Shown here: positions 1 through 11,154 of the stretch, one piece after another
Layout: every line of letters starts with the position of its first letter
How positions within the stretch are numbered: the stretch's first letter is position 1
From: Klebsiella sp. RHBSTW-00484
GTDB lineage: Bacteria; Pseudomonadota; Gammaproteobacteria; Enterobacterales; Enterobacteriaceae
Length of the DNA stretch: 64,000 bases
Direction of reading: 5' to 3'
Assembly (NCBI RefSeq): GCF_013705725.1
Contig: NZ_CP055481.1
Location: forward strand, 6,014,001 to 6,078,000
Notes under the pieces: model-generated
The model's database searches: none
The model's input: the letters and a program-made list of their open reading frames with translations, nothing else
Told to the model about the DNA's origin: nothing
Program-made: the position numbers and the translations under genes

Positions 1-1509
<1,509 letters not shown>

Positions 1510-1526
1510 ATTGACCCCATATGCCT

Positions 1527-1558
1527 GAAAAGAAAACAGGCGCTATTTTCAGCGCCTG
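1527..1558 (-). terminator. Rho-independent terminator of pldA
   Basis: CAGGCGCT (1537-1544) pairs perfectly with AGCGCCTG (1551-1558) around a 6-nt loop. Read on the minus strand the hairpin is followed by TTTTCTTTTC. It lies between the pldA stop codon and the recQ start. Confidence 0.85.
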
Positions 1559-1576
1559 AGAGCCAGAGTGCAACGA

Positions 1577-2449
1577 TTAAAACAGATCGTTGAGCATCAG
1601 CCCGACGCCGACGCGGGTCTGGTTAAAGTTATAATCGATGAGTGACTCACCATAACCGCTATAGACCTGAGTATAGACGCGCACATGTTTGGTGACCGGA
1701 TAACTCACCCCAAGCTCAGCACCACCGTATCCGGTATTCCAGTTATATTGCCCCTGGGCGCTAAGAATCGCGTCGCCAAGTTGATAACCCACTTTCAGGC
1801 GGTAATAGCCCATATATTTGGTGATATCCGGGTTATCGTCAGTGCTGCCAATCACGTACCAGGGCTTCACCTCCACCAGCCAGTTGCCGTTCTGCGCCAT
1901 CAAGCGGGTATAGAGACGATTCCAGCTGCGGGACGTGGGATCGGAGCGGCCGTTGGAGTCGTGGTTATAGCCCATTTCAACATCGCGCAATGTCCAGCCA
2001 GCAAACGAATAGTCGGTCGCAAAACCGAGGAACAACTGCGGCTCATAGTTGGTTTCGCGAAACGGTGCCGACTCCTTGCTGTTGGAGAGTTGCCACCAGG
2101 ATTTCTGCGTATAAGAAGCCCCCAGCAGCGAGTTGTCGCCAAAGATCCCCCGCCATAGCGGAAAGCCGAGACTTAGCTGGAACTTCACTTCGTCTTTACG
2201 CGCGTTGTCAGCCCAATCGTAGCTGCGGATCGCTTCTTTATTGAGATCGCTGGTCCACGTATAGAGCAGATAGTTGCTCTCATAGGGATAAAGTAAGAAC
2301 GGATTATCATGGTCCTGTAACAGGTTGGCGATAATACTCCCACGAACAGCCGGGGTGTCATGGACCTGTTGATTCACGAGCGCGTCCTGCGCCAGAACGC
2401 CAGCCGGAAGCGCAGCAAGCGCCAGCAGGCAGGCCAAAGAGATACGCAT
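1577..2449 (-). CDS. pldA: Outer membrane phospholipase A (OMPLA)
   Basis: An outer membrane beta-barrel that hydrolyses acyl ester bonds of phospholipids and lysophospholipids when lipid asymmetry is disturbed. The protein has 290 residues, against 289 in E. coli. It has a Sec signal peptide ending near VLAQ. The catalytic region YNHDSNGRSDPTSRSWNRLY holds the His-Ser pair and the downstream Asn. It ends in the barrel-type C-terminal residue Phe (MLNDLF). The start MRISLAC was chosen over an upstream in-frame Met because AGGAGA precedes it and the signal peptide then begins correctly. Confidence 0.96.
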   Translation of the reverse strand: MRISLACLLALAALPAGVLAQDALVNQQVHDTPAVRGSIIANLLQDHDNPFLLYPYESNYLLYTWTSDLNKEAIRSYDWADNARKDEVKFQLSLGFPLWRGIFGDNSLLGASYTQKSWWQLSNSKESAPFRETNYEPQLFLGFATDYSFAGWTLRDVEMGYNHDSNGRSDPTSRSWNRLYTRLMAQNGNWLVEVKPWYVIGSTDDNPDITKYMGYYRLKVGYQLGDAILSAQGQYNWNTGYGGAELGVSYPVTKHVRVYTQVYSGYGESLIDYNFNQTRVGVGLMLNDLF

Positions 2450-2603
2450 TGCTGTTCTCCTGGATGGATAATTATTATTTCTGTTTAACCCAACCAGCAT
2501 TCTACCTATTTATGCGTCTTCTGACCTGTTATCCGTTCTTAAAGTAGAAATCAATATTTTAGAAGCATAAAATCAACATTTCGTTAACCTTTGGGATGTT
2601 GTT

Positions 2604-3068
2604 ATGTCTGAACTGACCGCCGCCGCCGCCCTTAAGCTGGTGGGAGAAATCTTTGTTTATCATATGCCTTATAACCGTGCCTTAGGGCTGGAGCTGGAGC
2701 GCTACGAAAAAGAGTTTGCTCAGATCAGCTTTAATAACCAGCCGATGATGGTCGGCAACTGGGCACAAAGCATTTTACACGGCGGGGTTATCGCCTCCGC
2801 GCTGGATGTCGCCGCAGGGCTGGTCTGTGTGGGCAGCACGCTGACTCGCCACGACACTATCAACGAAGAAGAGCTGCGCCAGCGTCTTTCGCGGATGGGG
2901 ACCATCGATCTGCGCGTTGATTATTTGCGCCCTGGCCGAGGGGAACGCTTCACCGCCACCAGCAGCCTGCTGCGCGCCGGTAACAAAGTGGCGGTGGCCC
3001 GCGTCGAGCTACATAACGAAGAGCAGGTTTATATCGCCAGCGCCACGGCGACGTATATGGTGGGTTGA
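2604..3068 (+). CDS. yigI: YigI family thioesterase
   Basis: A hotdog-fold protein of 154 residues. E. coli YigI has 155, and the two are near-identical across the core ([25 protein letters not shown]). The family belongs to the PaaI/acyl-CoA thioesterase group; the E. coli protein has been reported to act on medium- and long-chain acyl-CoA. The motif [10 protein letters not shown] is the typical hotdog helix region. It is divergent from pldA and 49 bp upstream of rarD on the same strand, so the two may be co-transcribed. No strong Shine-Dalgarno sequence is visible. Confidence 0.93.
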   Translation: MSELTAAAALKLVGEIFVYHMPYNRALGLELERYEKEFAQISFNNQPMMVGNWAQSILHGGVIASALDVAAGLVCVGSTLTRHDTINEEELRQRLSRMGTIDLRVDYLRPGRGERFTATSSLLRAGNKVAVARVELHNEEQVYIASATATYMVG

Positions 3069-3117
3069 TTAGCCTAAATCGAGTAACATCACTCTCTTTG
3101 GCAATGGATTTGTACCG

Positions 3118-4011
3118 ATGGATGCGAAACAAACGCGGGTAGGGGTTCTTCTGGCCCTGGCCGCCTATTTTATCTGGGGTATCGCACCTGCGTACTTCAA
3201 GCTTATCTACTATGTTCCCGCCGATGAAATTCTGACTCACCGCGTGATCTGGTCCTTCTTTTTTATGGTGGCGCTGGTCAGCATCAGCCGCCAGTGGCCG
3301 CAGGTCAAAAGGCTGCTTAAAACACCGAAAAAGGTCTTCCTGCTGGCGCTGTCGGCCGTGCTGATCGGCGGCAACTGGCTGCTGTTTATCTGGTCGGTCA
3401 ACAACCATCATATGCTGGAAGCCAGCCTCGGTTATTTTATTAACCCGCTGGTGAACATCGTGCTGGGGATGATCTTCCTGGGAGAGCGCTTTCGCCGGAT
3501 GCAGTGGCTGGCGGTGCTGCTGGCCGCCTGCGGTGTGCTGGTGCAGCTCTGGACTTTCGGCTCGCTGCCGATTATTGCGCTGGGCCTGGCGTTCAGCTTC
3601 GCCTTCTACGGCCTGGTGCGTAAGAAGATCGCCGTTGATGCGCAAACCGGGATGCTGTTCGAAACCCTGTGGCTGCTGCCGGTCGCCGCTATCTATCTGT
3701 TTGGCATTGCCGATAGCCCAACCAGCCATATGGGTCAGAACCCATGGTCGCTGAACCTGCTGTTAATCGCGGCGGGCGTGGTGACCACAATCCCGCTGCT
3801 GTGCTTTACCGGTGCGGCGACGCGTCTGCGCCTCTCCACGCTGGGCTTTTTCCAGTATATCGGTCCGACGCTGATGTTCCTGCTGGCAGTAACGTTTTAC
3901 GGTGAGGTGCCGGGCGCAGATAAGATGGTGACCTTCGCCTTTATCTGGGTGGCGCTGGCGATTTTCGTGATGGATGCGATTTACACCATACGCAGAACGC
4001 GTAGGGCATAA
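3118..4011 (+). CDS. rarD: EamA/DMT family transporter RarD
   Basis: An inner membrane protein of the drug/metabolite transporter superfamily with about ten predicted membrane segments. It has 297 residues, against 296 in E. coli. The substrate is not established, although the name records an early link to chloramphenicol resistance. The N-terminus GVLLALAAYFIWGIAPAYFK is the family signature. It follows yigI in the same direction and ends at a strong bidirectional terminator shared with corA. Confidence 0.94.
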   Translation: MDAKQTRVGVLLALAAYFIWGIAPAYFKLIYYVPADEILTHRVIWSFFFMVALVSISRQWPQVKRLLKTPKKVFLLALSAVLIGGNWLLFIWSVNNHHMLEASLGYFINPLVNIVLGMIFLGERFRRMQWLAVLLAACGVLVQLWTFGSLPIIALGLAFSFAFYGLVRKKIAVDAQTGMLFETLWLLPVAAIYLFGIADSPTSHMGQNPWSLNLLLIAAGVVTTIPLLCFTGAATRLRLSTLGFFQYIGPTLMFLLAVTFYGEVPGADKMVTFAFIWVALAIFVMDAIYTIRRTRRA

Positions 4012-4013
4012 CG

Positions 4014-4040
4014 AAAAAAGGAGCCGAAGCTCCTTTTTTT
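4014..4040. terminator. Bidirectional terminator between rarD and corA
   Basis: A-rich arm plus GGAGC (4014-4024), CGAA tetraloop and GCTCC plus a T run (4029-4040). It serves both convergent genes. The T run reaches the corA stop codon. Confidence 0.92.
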
Positions 4041-4989
4041 ACAGCCAGTTTTTGCGCTTAAAGTACAGATACGGCGCCAGACCGGCGAGCATCATAAAGA
4101 CAATCGCGCCGGGGTAACCGAAGCTCCAGTGCAGCTCGGGCATAAATTCGAAGTTCATCCCATAGCTGGAAGCCACCAGCGTCGGCGGCAGGAACACCAC
4201 GGAAACCACCGAGAAGATCTTGATGATGCGGTTCTGCTCGATATTGATAAAGCCCATCGCCGCCTGCATCAGGAAGTTAACTTTCTGGAACAGTGATTCG
4301 TTGTGCGGCAGCAGGGATTCGATATCGCGCAGGATCTCACGCGCCTGCTCCAGCTGGCCCGCCGGTAAACGCGCCTTACGCACGAGGAAGTTCAGCGCGC
4401 GCTGGGTGTCCATCAGACACAGGCGAACTTTCCAGCCGATATCTTCCTGCTCAGCGAGGGTAGAGAGTGCCTCATCGTAATCATCGCCCTGACGGCCTTC
4501 CATAATCACCCGGCTGAGTTTTTCCAGGTCGCTGTAGATGTTTTCAATTTCATCCGCCAGCTGTTCGATTTTGGTTTCGAACAGGTCAAGCAGCAGCTCG
4601 TAGGCATTGCCATCAACCATCGACTGGTTGCGAACGCGCATACGATACAGGCGGAAAGCGGGCAGCTCCCGCTCGCGCAGGGTGAACAGACGTCCTTCGC
4701 GGATAGTAAACGCCACGGTAGAGTTACCGGCGTGATCCTCTGCATCTTCAAAAAAGAAAAATGAGTGGATGTGTAGACCGTCTTCATCTTCAAAGAAACG
4801 CGCTGACGCTTCGATGTCTTCCAGTTCCGGGCGCGTTGCCAGGTTCTGGCCCAATTCCGTTTGCACGCGGCTTCGTTCTTCATCGTCAGGCTCGACCAGA
4901 TCGACCCACACCGAACTGGCGAGGTGCTTGATCTCATCTGCTTCCAGACGCGTTAAACGATTATTTTCCAGTTGAAATGCGCTCAGCAT
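4039..4989 (-). CDS. corA: Magnesium/cobalt transport protein CorA
   Basis: A homopentameric inner membrane channel for Mg2+ (also Co2+ and Ni2+). It has 316 residues, as in E. coli. A large cytosolic N-terminal domain is followed by two C-terminal membrane helices. The selectivity motif YGMNFEF and the periplasmic loop MPEL are intact, and the basic C-terminus YFKRKNWL is conserved. The start [10 protein letters not shown] was chosen because GGGAG lies upstream and the length then matches. An upstream in-frame ATG would add 16 unconserved residues. A long leader with a strong hairpin precedes it. Confidence 0.96.
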   Translation of the reverse strand: MLSAFQLENNRLTRLEADEIKHLASSVWVDLVEPDDEERSRVQTELGQNLATRPELEDIEASARFFEDEDGLHIHSFFFFEDAEDHAGNSTVAFTIREGRLFTLRERELPAFRLYRMRVRNQSMVDGNAYELLLDLFETKIEQLADEIENIYSDLEKLSRVIMEGRQGDDYDEALSTLAEQEDIGWKVRLCLMDTQRALNFLVRKARLPAGQLEQAREILRDIESLLPHNESLFQKVNFLMQAAMGFINIEQNRIIKIFSVVSVVFLPPTLVASSYGMNFEFMPELHWSFGYPGAIVFMMLAGLAPYLYFKRKNWL

Positions 4990-5074
4990 GACCGGGACTC
5001 CCAATGCAAAAAAATTATCGGACAGTTCGGTGGGCACACAGAAACAATTTGGGTTTCAGACCATAAAGCCTGAC

Positions 5075-5179
5075 TCAGAGCGACGGGAATAGAACGGGTC
5101 GCCGACAACCGCTAAGGCTATCAGCATAAGAGGATAGCCTTAGGAGTTGTTCCTGATGGACAGGAAGTTGAGCCAGCAT
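5075..5179 (-). CDS. Candidate corA leader peptide
   Basis: A 34-codon ORF (MLAQLPVHQEQ at its start) lies in the corA 5' leader and ends 85 bp before the corA start. Its middle codons run through the 11-bp hairpin at 5112-5143, and it contains several Pro codons. A translated leader ORF called corL, coupled to Rho control, has been described for Salmonella corA; I cannot align it from memory. No good Shine-Dalgarno sequence is visible. A second, 23-codon ORF (5056-5127) overlaps it in another frame. Confidence 0.4.
   Translation of the reverse strand: MLAQLPVHQEQLLRLSSYADSLSGCRRPVLFPSL
5112..5143 (-). promoter_or_regulatory. Stem-loop in corA mRNA leader
   Basis: CTAAGGCTATC (5112-5122) and GATAGCCTTAG (5133-5143) form a perfect 11-bp stem with a 10-nt loop. 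No U-tract follows, so it is not a classical terminator. It may be an RNA switch element in the corA leader. Confidence 0.6.
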
Positions 5180-5346
5180 CTACTGGGTGTGTCCAAGGCG
5201 AATGTCCTCTTAGCGTAATCGTGCGCGCATGTTACGCCAGCAAAAATTTGCCGTCAACCGATGTTCGGTCCGGCATAAGCACGCTTAAAAAGCGCTTCTG
5301 CATAGCGTAAGGCATCTTTATATATTCCTATTTTTAAACACATCAT

Positions 5347-5376
5347 TTGAAATTTATTGAAACTAAAACTTAATAT
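5347..5376 (+). promoter_or_regulatory. Candidate sigma-70 promoter of the small lipoprotein gene
   Basis: TTGAAA (5347-5352) and TAATAT (5371-5376) are separated by 18 bp in an A+T-rich stretch 36 bp before the ATG. Confidence 0.5.
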
Positions 5377-5412
5377 TGCTAACGCAGTCTCTCTTCTCAC
5401 TTAAGGAAAATC

Positions 5413-5712
5413 ATGAAAAGGATTATTGTTCCTGCCGCGTTATGTTTTACTCTTGCAGGCTGCGCGACTGGCGCGCCGGATATGATGGTGATACAACAGG
5501 CAACGGCCACACAGCTGGGATTAGCCTCCACCGATGAAGTCACGGTTTCTAACGTTGTGAAAGGCAAGCCAAGCGCCCTCGGCGGTAGTACAGTGACCTA
5601 CGACGCCGTAACTGCGAGAGGGCGTAAATTTACCTGTAATACAATGATGATGCCTAATCTCAATCCGTTGGAAAAACCCACCTACACTTCGTTTCAGTGC
5701 CAACCTAAATAA
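5413..5712 (+). CDS. Small predicted lipoprotein, unrecognised family
   Basis: A protein of 99 residues with a type II signal peptide: basic MKRI, a hydrophobic core and the lipobox LAGC (residues 14-17). The residue after the lipidated Cys is Ala, which predicts outer membrane sorting. Two Cys in the mature part (FTCN and FQCQ) could form a disulfide. I do not recognise a specific family and no function is offered. AAGGAAA precedes the ATG. It is a single-gene unit between the divergent corA and the convergent uvrD. E. coli K-12 has no equivalent that I recall at this place. Confidence 0.8.
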   Translation: MKRIIVPAALCFTLAGCATGAPDMMVIQQATATQLGLASTDEVTVSNVVKGKPSALGGSTVTYDAVTARGRKFTCNTMMMPNLNPLEKPTYTSFQCQPK

Positions 5713-5716
5713 CCAC

Positions 5717-5739
5717 ACTTGCGCCGCAATGGCGCAAGT
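5717..5739. terminator. Hairpin between lipoprotein gene and uvrD
   Basis: ACTTGCGCC (5717-5725) pairs with GGCGCAAGT (5731-5739), a 9-bp stem between two convergent genes. The flanks are only modestly T-rich (ATTTA on plus, TTATTT on minus), so it is a probable bidirectional terminator. Confidence 0.6.
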
Positions 5740-5741
5740 AT

Positions 5742-7904
5742 TTACACTGTTTCCAGCCGCGCATAGGCAGCAACCAGCCACTTGATCCCTTGCCCCTGAA
5801 ATGCGACCTGCAGACGACTGTGTTCGCCGCTGCCTTCAAGATTCACGATGGTGCCTTCGCCAAACTTAGCATGGCGCACACGCTGGCCCAGCTTATATCC
5901 AGTGTCGTTTTCCGCCATCGGGGTGCCCATGCGCTGATGACTCACCGGGCGACTGACCGTCGCGCGCAGCCGCACCTCTTCCACGCACGCTTCCGGCAGT
6001 TCGCCGATAAAGCGTGACGGACGATGATAAACCTCTTTGCCATACAGGCGGCGGGTTTCGGCATAGGTCAGGGTCAGCTTCTGCATTGCCCGGGTCACGC
6101 CAACGTAGGCCAGGCGACGTTCCTCTTCCAGGCGACCGCCCTCATCGAGCGCCATCTGGCTCGGGAACATCCCCTCTTCCACGCCGACGATAAACACCTG
6201 CGGGAACTCCAGCCCTTTCGCCGAGTGCAGGGTCATCAGCTGTACCGCGTCCTGCCAGGTGTCCGCCTGCCCTTCGCCCGCTTCCAGCGCGGCGTGGGAA
6301 AGGAACGCCTGTAGCGGCATCAGGTCTTCATCTTCTTCGTTGTAGCTGAACTGGCGCGTTGCCGTCACCAGTTCCTCTAAGTTTTCGATACGCGTCTGGC
6401 CTTTCTCGCCCTTCTCCTGCTCGTACATCGTGCGTAGGCCGGAATCCTTGATGACCCGGTCAGTCTGCACGTGCAGCGGCATATCAGCGGTTTCCTGCGC
6501 CAGAGCGTCAATCAGCTCCATAAAGCGCTGTAAGGCGCTGGCGGCACGACCGGCGAGAACTTTATCTTTTAGCAACTCGCGACAGGCCTGCCACAGCGTC
6601 AGCTGGCGGTCGCGCGAGGTCTGACGCACCACGTCCAGGGTACGATCGCCGATACCGCGCGTTGGGGTATTCACCACGCGTTCAAACGCCGCGTCGTCAT
6701 TACGGTTGGCAATCAGACGCAGGTAGGAGAGCGCATCTTTGATCTCCTGGCGTTCGAAGAATCGCATACCGCCATAAATACGATACGGCATGCTGGCCTG
6801 TAGCAGCGCCTCTTCCAGCACGCGCGACTGGGCGTTGCTGCGATACAAAATCGCACACTGCGCCAGCTGACCACCGTTTTCCTGCCAGGTTTTGATGCGG
6901 TTGACGACAAAACGCGCCTCATCAAGATCGTTAAACGCACAGTAGAGCGAAATCGGCTCACCGTCGGCACCGTCGGTCCACAGCTTTTTGCCCAGACGCC
7001 CGCTGTTGTTCTCAATCAGGGCGTTCGCCGCGCTGAGGATATTGCTGGTCGAACGATAGTTCTGCTCCAGGCGGATAGTTTCTGCGCCAGGGAAGTCGTT
7101 GAGGAAGCGCTGGATGTTTTCCACCTGCGCACCTCGCCAGCCGTAAATGGACTGGTCGTCATCACCAACGATCATAACCTTGCCAGTGTCACCCGCCAGC
7201 AGGCGGATCCACGCATACTGAATGTTGTTGGTATCCTGGAATTCGTCCACCAGGATATTGGTAAAACGCTCGCGGTAGTGCTGGAGAATATGCGGTTTGT
7301 TGAGCCACAGCTCATGAGCGCGCAGCAGCAGCTCGGCAAAATCTACCAGCCCGGCACGATCGCAGGCTTCCTGATAGGCCTGATAAACCTTCTGCCAGGT
7401 CTGCTCAACCGGATTACCGTAGCTTTGAATATGATGCGGGCGCAGCCCTTCGTCTTTCTGACCGTTGATGTACCACATCGCCTGACGCGGCGGCCACTGC
7501 TTCTCATCAAGATTCATCGCCTTAATCAGGCGTTTAAGCAGGCGCAACTGGTCTTCGCTATCGAGGATCTGGAAATCCTGCGGCAGGTTAGCATCAAGGT
7601 GATGAGCGCGCAGCAGGCGGTGCGCCAGCCCGTGGAAGGTGCCGACCCACATGCCGCCCTGGGTGGTGCCCATCAGTTGGCCGATACGATGGCGCATTTC
7701 CGCCGCCGCTTTATTGGTAAAGGTCACCGCCATAATGGAGTAAGGCGAACAGTTCTCAACGCTCAGCAGCCAGGCGATGCGGTGTACCAGCACGCGTGTC
7801 TTACCGCTGCCCGCTCCGGCCAACACCAGCATGTTAGTACGTGTTGCCGCAACGGCTTCACGCTGTTTGTCATTGAGGCTGTCGAGCAGGTAAGAAACGT
7901 CCAT
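5742..7904 (-). CDS. uvrD: DNA helicase II (UvrD)
   Basis: A superfamily 1A 3'-5' helicase that removes the incised oligonucleotide in nucleotide excision repair and unwinds DNA in mismatch repair. It has 720 residues, identical in length to E. coli. All SF1 motifs are present: AGAGSGKT (motif I), DEFQDTN (II), [14 protein letters not shown] (III), LEQNYRS (IV), LMTLHSAKGLEFP (V) and VGVTRA (VI). The C-terminal Tudor-like domain is intact. The start MDVSYLLDSL was chosen over an upstream in-frame Met by length. A LexA box lies about 50 bp upstream, so SOS induction is expected. Confidence 0.97.
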   Translation of the reverse strand: MDVSYLLDSLNDKQREAVAATRTNMLVLAGAGSGKTRVLVHRIAWLLSVENCSPYSIMAVTFTNKAAAEMRHRIGQLMGTTQGGMWVGTFHGLAHRLLRAHHLDANLPQDFQILDSEDQLRLLKRLIKAMNLDEKQWPPRQAMWYINGQKDEGLRPHHIQSYGNPVEQTWQKVYQAYQEACDRAGLVDFAELLLRAHELWLNKPHILQHYRERFTNILVDEFQDTNNIQYAWIRLLAGDTGKVMIVGDDDQSIYGWRGAQVENIQRFLNDFPGAETIRLEQNYRSTSNILSAANALIENNSGRLGKKLWTDGADGEPISLYCAFNDLDEARFVVNRIKTWQENGGQLAQCAILYRSNAQSRVLEEALLQASMPYRIYGGMRFFERQEIKDALSYLRLIANRNDDAAFERVVNTPTRGIGDRTLDVVRQTSRDRQLTLWQACRELLKDKVLAGRAASALQRFMELIDALAQETADMPLHVQTDRVIKDSGLRTMYEQEKGEKGQTRIENLEELVTATRQFSYNEEDEDLMPLQAFLSHAALEAGEGQADTWQDAVQLMTLHSAKGLEFPQVFIVGVEEGMFPSQMALDEGGRLEEERRLAYVGVTRAMQKLTLTYAETRRLYGKEVYHRPSRFIGELPEACVEEVRLRATVSRPVSHQRMGTPMAENDTGYKLGQRVRHAKFGEGTIVNLEGSGEHSRLQVAFQGQGIKWLVAAYARLETV

Positions 7905-7953
7905 TGGCACCGCCGGAAATGAGACGCCCGGCAACGTTCAGTTCACCGGGCTA

Positions 7954-7969
7954 CTGTTAATTTATACAG
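7954..7969. promoter_or_regulatory. LexA (SOS) box upstream of uvrD
   Basis: CTGTTAATTTATACAG matches the LexA consensus CTGT-N8-ACAG exactly. It lies between yigB and uvrD, as in E. coli, where uvrD is SOS-inducible. Confidence 0.9.
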
Positions 7970-7981
7970 AACTACTGACGA

Positions 7982-8698
7982 TTATATCAGCGAGGTCAGA
8001 GATGCCAACCGTGAAATTTCGATGTGCGGCAGCAGGCGGCTGTCGGCGGTGTGCATCAGGTCTGCGCCCTGCGGTTTGATCCAACAAGCCTGCATGCCGC
8101 AGCGAATCGAGCCTGCCACATCGGTCGTTAAGTCATCACCGACGTGAAGAATTTCCCCTAGCGGAAGCGTCAGCCGTTCTGCCGCAAGATGATACATATC
8201 GGCAAAGGGTTTAGAGCGCCCATCCGGGCCCGCGCGCAGCACAAAGCGGAAGTAGTCGCTCAGGCCGAAGAGTTCCGGCTGGGCGTTACCGTTGGTAATC
8301 GCCACCAGCGGCCACTTTTCAGCGAGTTTAGCCAGCGTATCGTGCGTCTCTTGCGGGATGTCGATGAGGCTGCGCCAGTAGGCAAAGCTAGCCATCGCCT
8401 CGTCAGCACCGGTTTTCGCCATCGCCGCAGAAAGCCCGGCGTTGATCATCCCCAGCTCCAGCGCGCGACGCCGCCATTCGGTCACATCGTGGTAAATCTC
8501 CGGCTCTGTCGCCAGCAGGGTCTGACGCAGTTGGTTCAGTTCGCTGGCGTCAAATTGGCTTAAAGAAGGATGGTAGCTGCGCACAAAACTCAGCGACTCA
8601 TGCATCGTCCGATCAATCACCGGGCGGTTGTCATAAAGGGTATCGTCCAGGTCAAACGTCAGCGCTGAAATCTGGCCCAGAGGTCGGTAAAAACGCAT
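7982..8698 (-). CDS. yigB: HAD phosphatase YigB
   Basis: A haloacid-dehalogenase-type phosphatase. In E. coli YigB dephosphorylates 5-amino-6-(5-phospho-D-ribitylamino)uracil in riboflavin synthesis. It has 238 residues, the same as E. coli. The nucleophile motif DLDDTLYDN lies near residues 16-24, the Thr motif in AITNGNAQ and the acidic motif in HVGDDLTTD. Its first base overlaps the last base of the xerC stop, so it belongs to the dapF-yigA-xerC-yigB operon. Confidence 0.94.
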   Translation of the reverse strand: MRFYRPLGQISALTFDLDDTLYDNRPVIDRTMHESLSFVRSYHPSLSQFDASELNQLRQTLLATEPEIYHDVTEWRRRALELGMINAGLSAAMAKTGADEAMASFAYWRSLIDIPQETHDTLAKLAEKWPLVAITNGNAQPELFGLSDYFRFVLRAGPDGRSKPFADMYHLAAERLTLPLGEILHVGDDLTTDVAGSIRCGMQACWIKPQGADLMHTADSRLLPHIEISRLASLTSLI

Positions 8699-9600
8699 TA
8701 TTTCCCCCGTTTGGCGCGCGGATGCGCCGCATCATACACCGAGGCAAGGTGTTGAAAATCAAGATGGGTATAGATTTGAGTGGTAGAGAGGTTGGCATGG
8801 CCCAGCAGCTCCTGCACCCCGCGCAGATCGCCGCTCGACTCCAGCATATGCGTGGCGAAGGAGTGGCGCAGCTTATGCGGATGCACGTGGCTGTTGAGAC
8901 CTTGCTTAATGCCCCATTCGGCAAAGCGTTTTTGCACGTTACGCGCGGAAATTCGCTTACCCAGTTTGGATAAGAACAGCGCGTCGTCATCGGTACCGAA
9001 CAGGCCGCGCAGGTCGAGCCAGTGCTCAATCCACACCACCGCATTGCGGCCAATCGGCAGGCGGCGCTCTTTGCTGCCTTTGCCCATCACCCACACCTCG
9101 CCTGACTCCAGGTCAAGGTGCTTAATGTCGAGATTCACCAGCTCCGAAAGACGCAGCCCTGCACCGTACATCACTTCCAGCATCGCCCGATCGCGCACCG
9201 CCAGCGGATCGTTAAGATCGATATCCAGCAGTCGGTTAACGTCGTCGACATCGATATTTTTCGGCAAGTGGCGTGGCGCTTTCGGCGCGGAGATGCCCTT
9301 CGCCGGATTAGCCGTCAGTTCACCCTGGCTCACCAGCCAGTCAAAAAAGCTGCGTAAGGCAGAAAGCCGCAGCGCCAGGCTGGCAGGCCCCAGTCCCAGA
9401 CGGCGGCTGCGCACCGCAAAGCCTCGAACCTGAGCGGCGTCACACTGCTGCCAGCTTTTAAGCCCGGCGTTTTCCGCCAGCGCGATAAGCGCATCCAGTT
9501 GACGCCGGTAGTTCAGCAGCGTAATCGGACTCAGCTGACGCTCCACGCCGAGATAACGTAAGAAGCGCTCTACGGAGGCAAACAGAGGAGAATCGGTCAT
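8698..9600 (-). CDS. xerC: Tyrosine recombinase XerC
   Basis: With XerD, it resolves chromosome dimers at dif. It has 300 residues, against 298 in E. coli. The N-terminal SAM-like domain is followed by the catalytic domain with Arg (GAGLRLSEL), Lys ([10 protein letters not shown]), HxxR ([12 protein letters not shown]), His ([11 protein letters not shown]) and Tyr (IYTH). The start overlaps the end of yigA by 4 bp, so translational coupling is likely. It is the host dif recombinase rather than a mobile element integrase. Confidence 0.97.
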   Translation of the reverse strand: MTDSPLFASVERFLRYLGVERQLSPITLLNYRRQLDALIALAENAGLKSWQQCDAAQVRGFAVRSRRLGLGPASLALRLSALRSFFDWLVSQGELTANPAKGISAPKAPRHLPKNIDVDDVNRLLDIDLNDPLAVRDRAMLEVMYGAGLRLSELVNLDIKHLDLESGEVWVMGKGSKERRLPIGRNAVVWIEHWLDLRGLFGTDDDALFLSKLGKRISARNVQKRFAEWGIKQGLNSHVHPHKLRHSFATHMLESSGDLRGVQELLGHANLSTTQIYTHLDFQHLASVYDAAHPRAKRGK

Positions 9601-10304
9601 GCGCGTTCAATCCAACGCGCCAGCAATCCGGGGAGCATTGAAGCAATCTCCTGCAACAGTTGTGTTCCCTGACCTTGCTGATAGTGCTGGGGATCGCGAC
9701 TGCTGAAGAACATGACGCCGGGAGCATCATCGCCGCCGAGCAGCGACATCGCGACCGAACCGATGGCTTTCGCTTCCGGCAGCGCGACCAGCAGTTCAGG
9801 GCCGTTCAACGGACCAAGATAATGGCGTTGCTGCCCAAGACGCTGAATACGGATAGGTTCAAACGCCTGGCGACTCAGCGCCAGATGGGTGAATTTGGAT
9901 GGCGCGCCGAGCCGCCAGCAATCCGGAAACAGACGCACCGTCGCGCCCGCCAGCCCCAGCTCGCGCGCCCAGCGATGAAAGCGGTTTAGCATATCATCAA
10001 GGCTCTCGGCCGCAGCCAGCCGCGTTTGCAGGTGGAACAGGCGCTGAAACAGGCTTTCGTTCGCCGTCGCCTGCTCCATCAGCAGCGTCATATTCTCTTC
10101 CAGAACGTTGATATGATTCCGCGCCCGCGCCATGTGCCACTCCACCAGCGAGACCGAACCACGCACCGGATGCGGAACAGACATGTGCTCCACCAGCGCC
10201 GCATTACGAATAAAGAATTCAGGATGTTGCAACAGATAGTCCACCACTGCGCGGTCATTCAGCGTGCCGATGATTTCCTGCTGTTCTTCCCCGACTTGTT
10301 TCAT
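9597..10304 (-). CDS. yigA: DUF484 family protein YigA
   Basis: A protein of 235 residues, the same as E. coli YigA. The family resembles GAF domains, with an N-terminal helical part (residues about 10-100) and a sensor-like C-terminal half. No activity is established. It overlaps both dapF (4 bp) and xerC (4 bp), an arrangement conserved across enterics. Confidence 0.92.
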   Translation of the reverse strand: MKQVGEEQQEIIGTLNDRAVVDYLLQHPEFFIRNAALVEHMSVPHPVRGSVSLVEWHMARARNHINVLEENMTLLMEQATANESLFQRLFHLQTRLAAAESLDDMLNRFHRWARELGLAGATVRLFPDCWRLGAPSKFTHLALSRQAFEPIRIQRLGQQRHYLGPLNGPELLVALPEAKAIGSVAMSLLGGDDAPGVMFFSSRDPQHYQQGQGTQLLQEIASMLPGLLARWIERA

Positions 10305-11125
10305 AAATGAATAAATCCGTCATAGACATGTGCCGCCGGGCCAGTCATATACAACGGTTGGCCCGGGCCTTTCCAGGCGATATCAAGACGCCCGCCGGGT
10401 AATTCCACGCGAACCTCCTCACCCAGTAATCCCTGCTGGATACCCACTGCCGCCGCTGCACAGGCACCGCTTCCGCAGGCCTGCGTTTCGCCCGCGCCGC
10501 GTTCATACACGCGCAGACGAATATGGGAACGGCTGACCACCTGCATAAAACCGATGTTCGCGCGCTCCGGGAAGCGTTCATGGTTTTCCATCACCGGGCC
10601 GAGCGTTTCCACCGTCGCGGTTTCCACGTCATCGACCTGAATAACGCAGTGCGGGTTACCCATCGACACCACGCCGCACAATACTGTCTGTTCAGCGACA
10701 CGCATAATATAGGTCTTTTCCGCTTTGTTGGCGCGGAACGGCACCTGCGATGGCTCGAAGTTCGGCTCGCCCATATTCACGCGCACCAGATCGTCTTCCG
10801 TTACGCTTAATACCATACGGCCGTTCGACGTGCTCACGCGGATATCACGTTTATTGGTCAGGCCTTTCAGGCGCACAAAACGGGCGAAACAGCGCGCACC
10901 GTTGCCGCACTGCGCCACCTCGCTGCCGTCAGCGTTAAAAATACGATAATGGAAATCGAGTTCGGGATCGTAAGGCGGTTCAACGACCAGCAGTTGATCG
11001 AAACCCACGCCAAGGTGCCGATCCGCCAGGCGGCGAATCAGATCCGGTGAGAAAAAAACATTCTGCGTTACCGCGTCAACGACCATAAAGTCGTTGCCAA
11101 GGCCATGCATTTTAGAAAACTGCAT
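10301..11125 (-). CDS. dapF: Diaminopimelate epimerase
   Basis: Interconverts LL- and meso-diaminopimelate for lysine and peptidoglycan synthesis in the cytosol. It has 274 residues, the same as E. coli. Both catalytic Cys are visible, one in [13 protein letters not shown] (near residue 73) and one in [13 protein letters not shown] (near 217). It begins 29 bp after lptM and overlaps yigA by 4 bp. Confidence 0.97.
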   Translation of the reverse strand: MQFSKMHGLGNDFMVVDAVTQNVFFSPDLIRRLADRHLGVGFDQLLVVEPPYDPELDFHYRIFNADGSEVAQCGNGARCFARFVRLKGLTNKRDIRVSTSNGRMVLSVTEDDLVRVNMGEPNFEPSQVPFRANKAEKTYIMRVAEQTVLCGVVSMGNPHCVIQVDDVETATVETLGPVMENHERFPERANIGFMQVVSRSHIRLRVYERGAGETQACGSGACAAAAVGIQQGLLGEEVRVELPGGRLDIAWKGPGQPLYMTGPAAHVYDGFIHL

Positions 11126-11154
11126 TATCTACTCCAGTTGCGCGGAACAGAACG

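Noticed and set aside
8698..9600. Tyrosine recombinase as a mobile-element integrase
   Set aside because: It is XerC by sequence, length and operon position (dapF-yigA-xerC-yigB).
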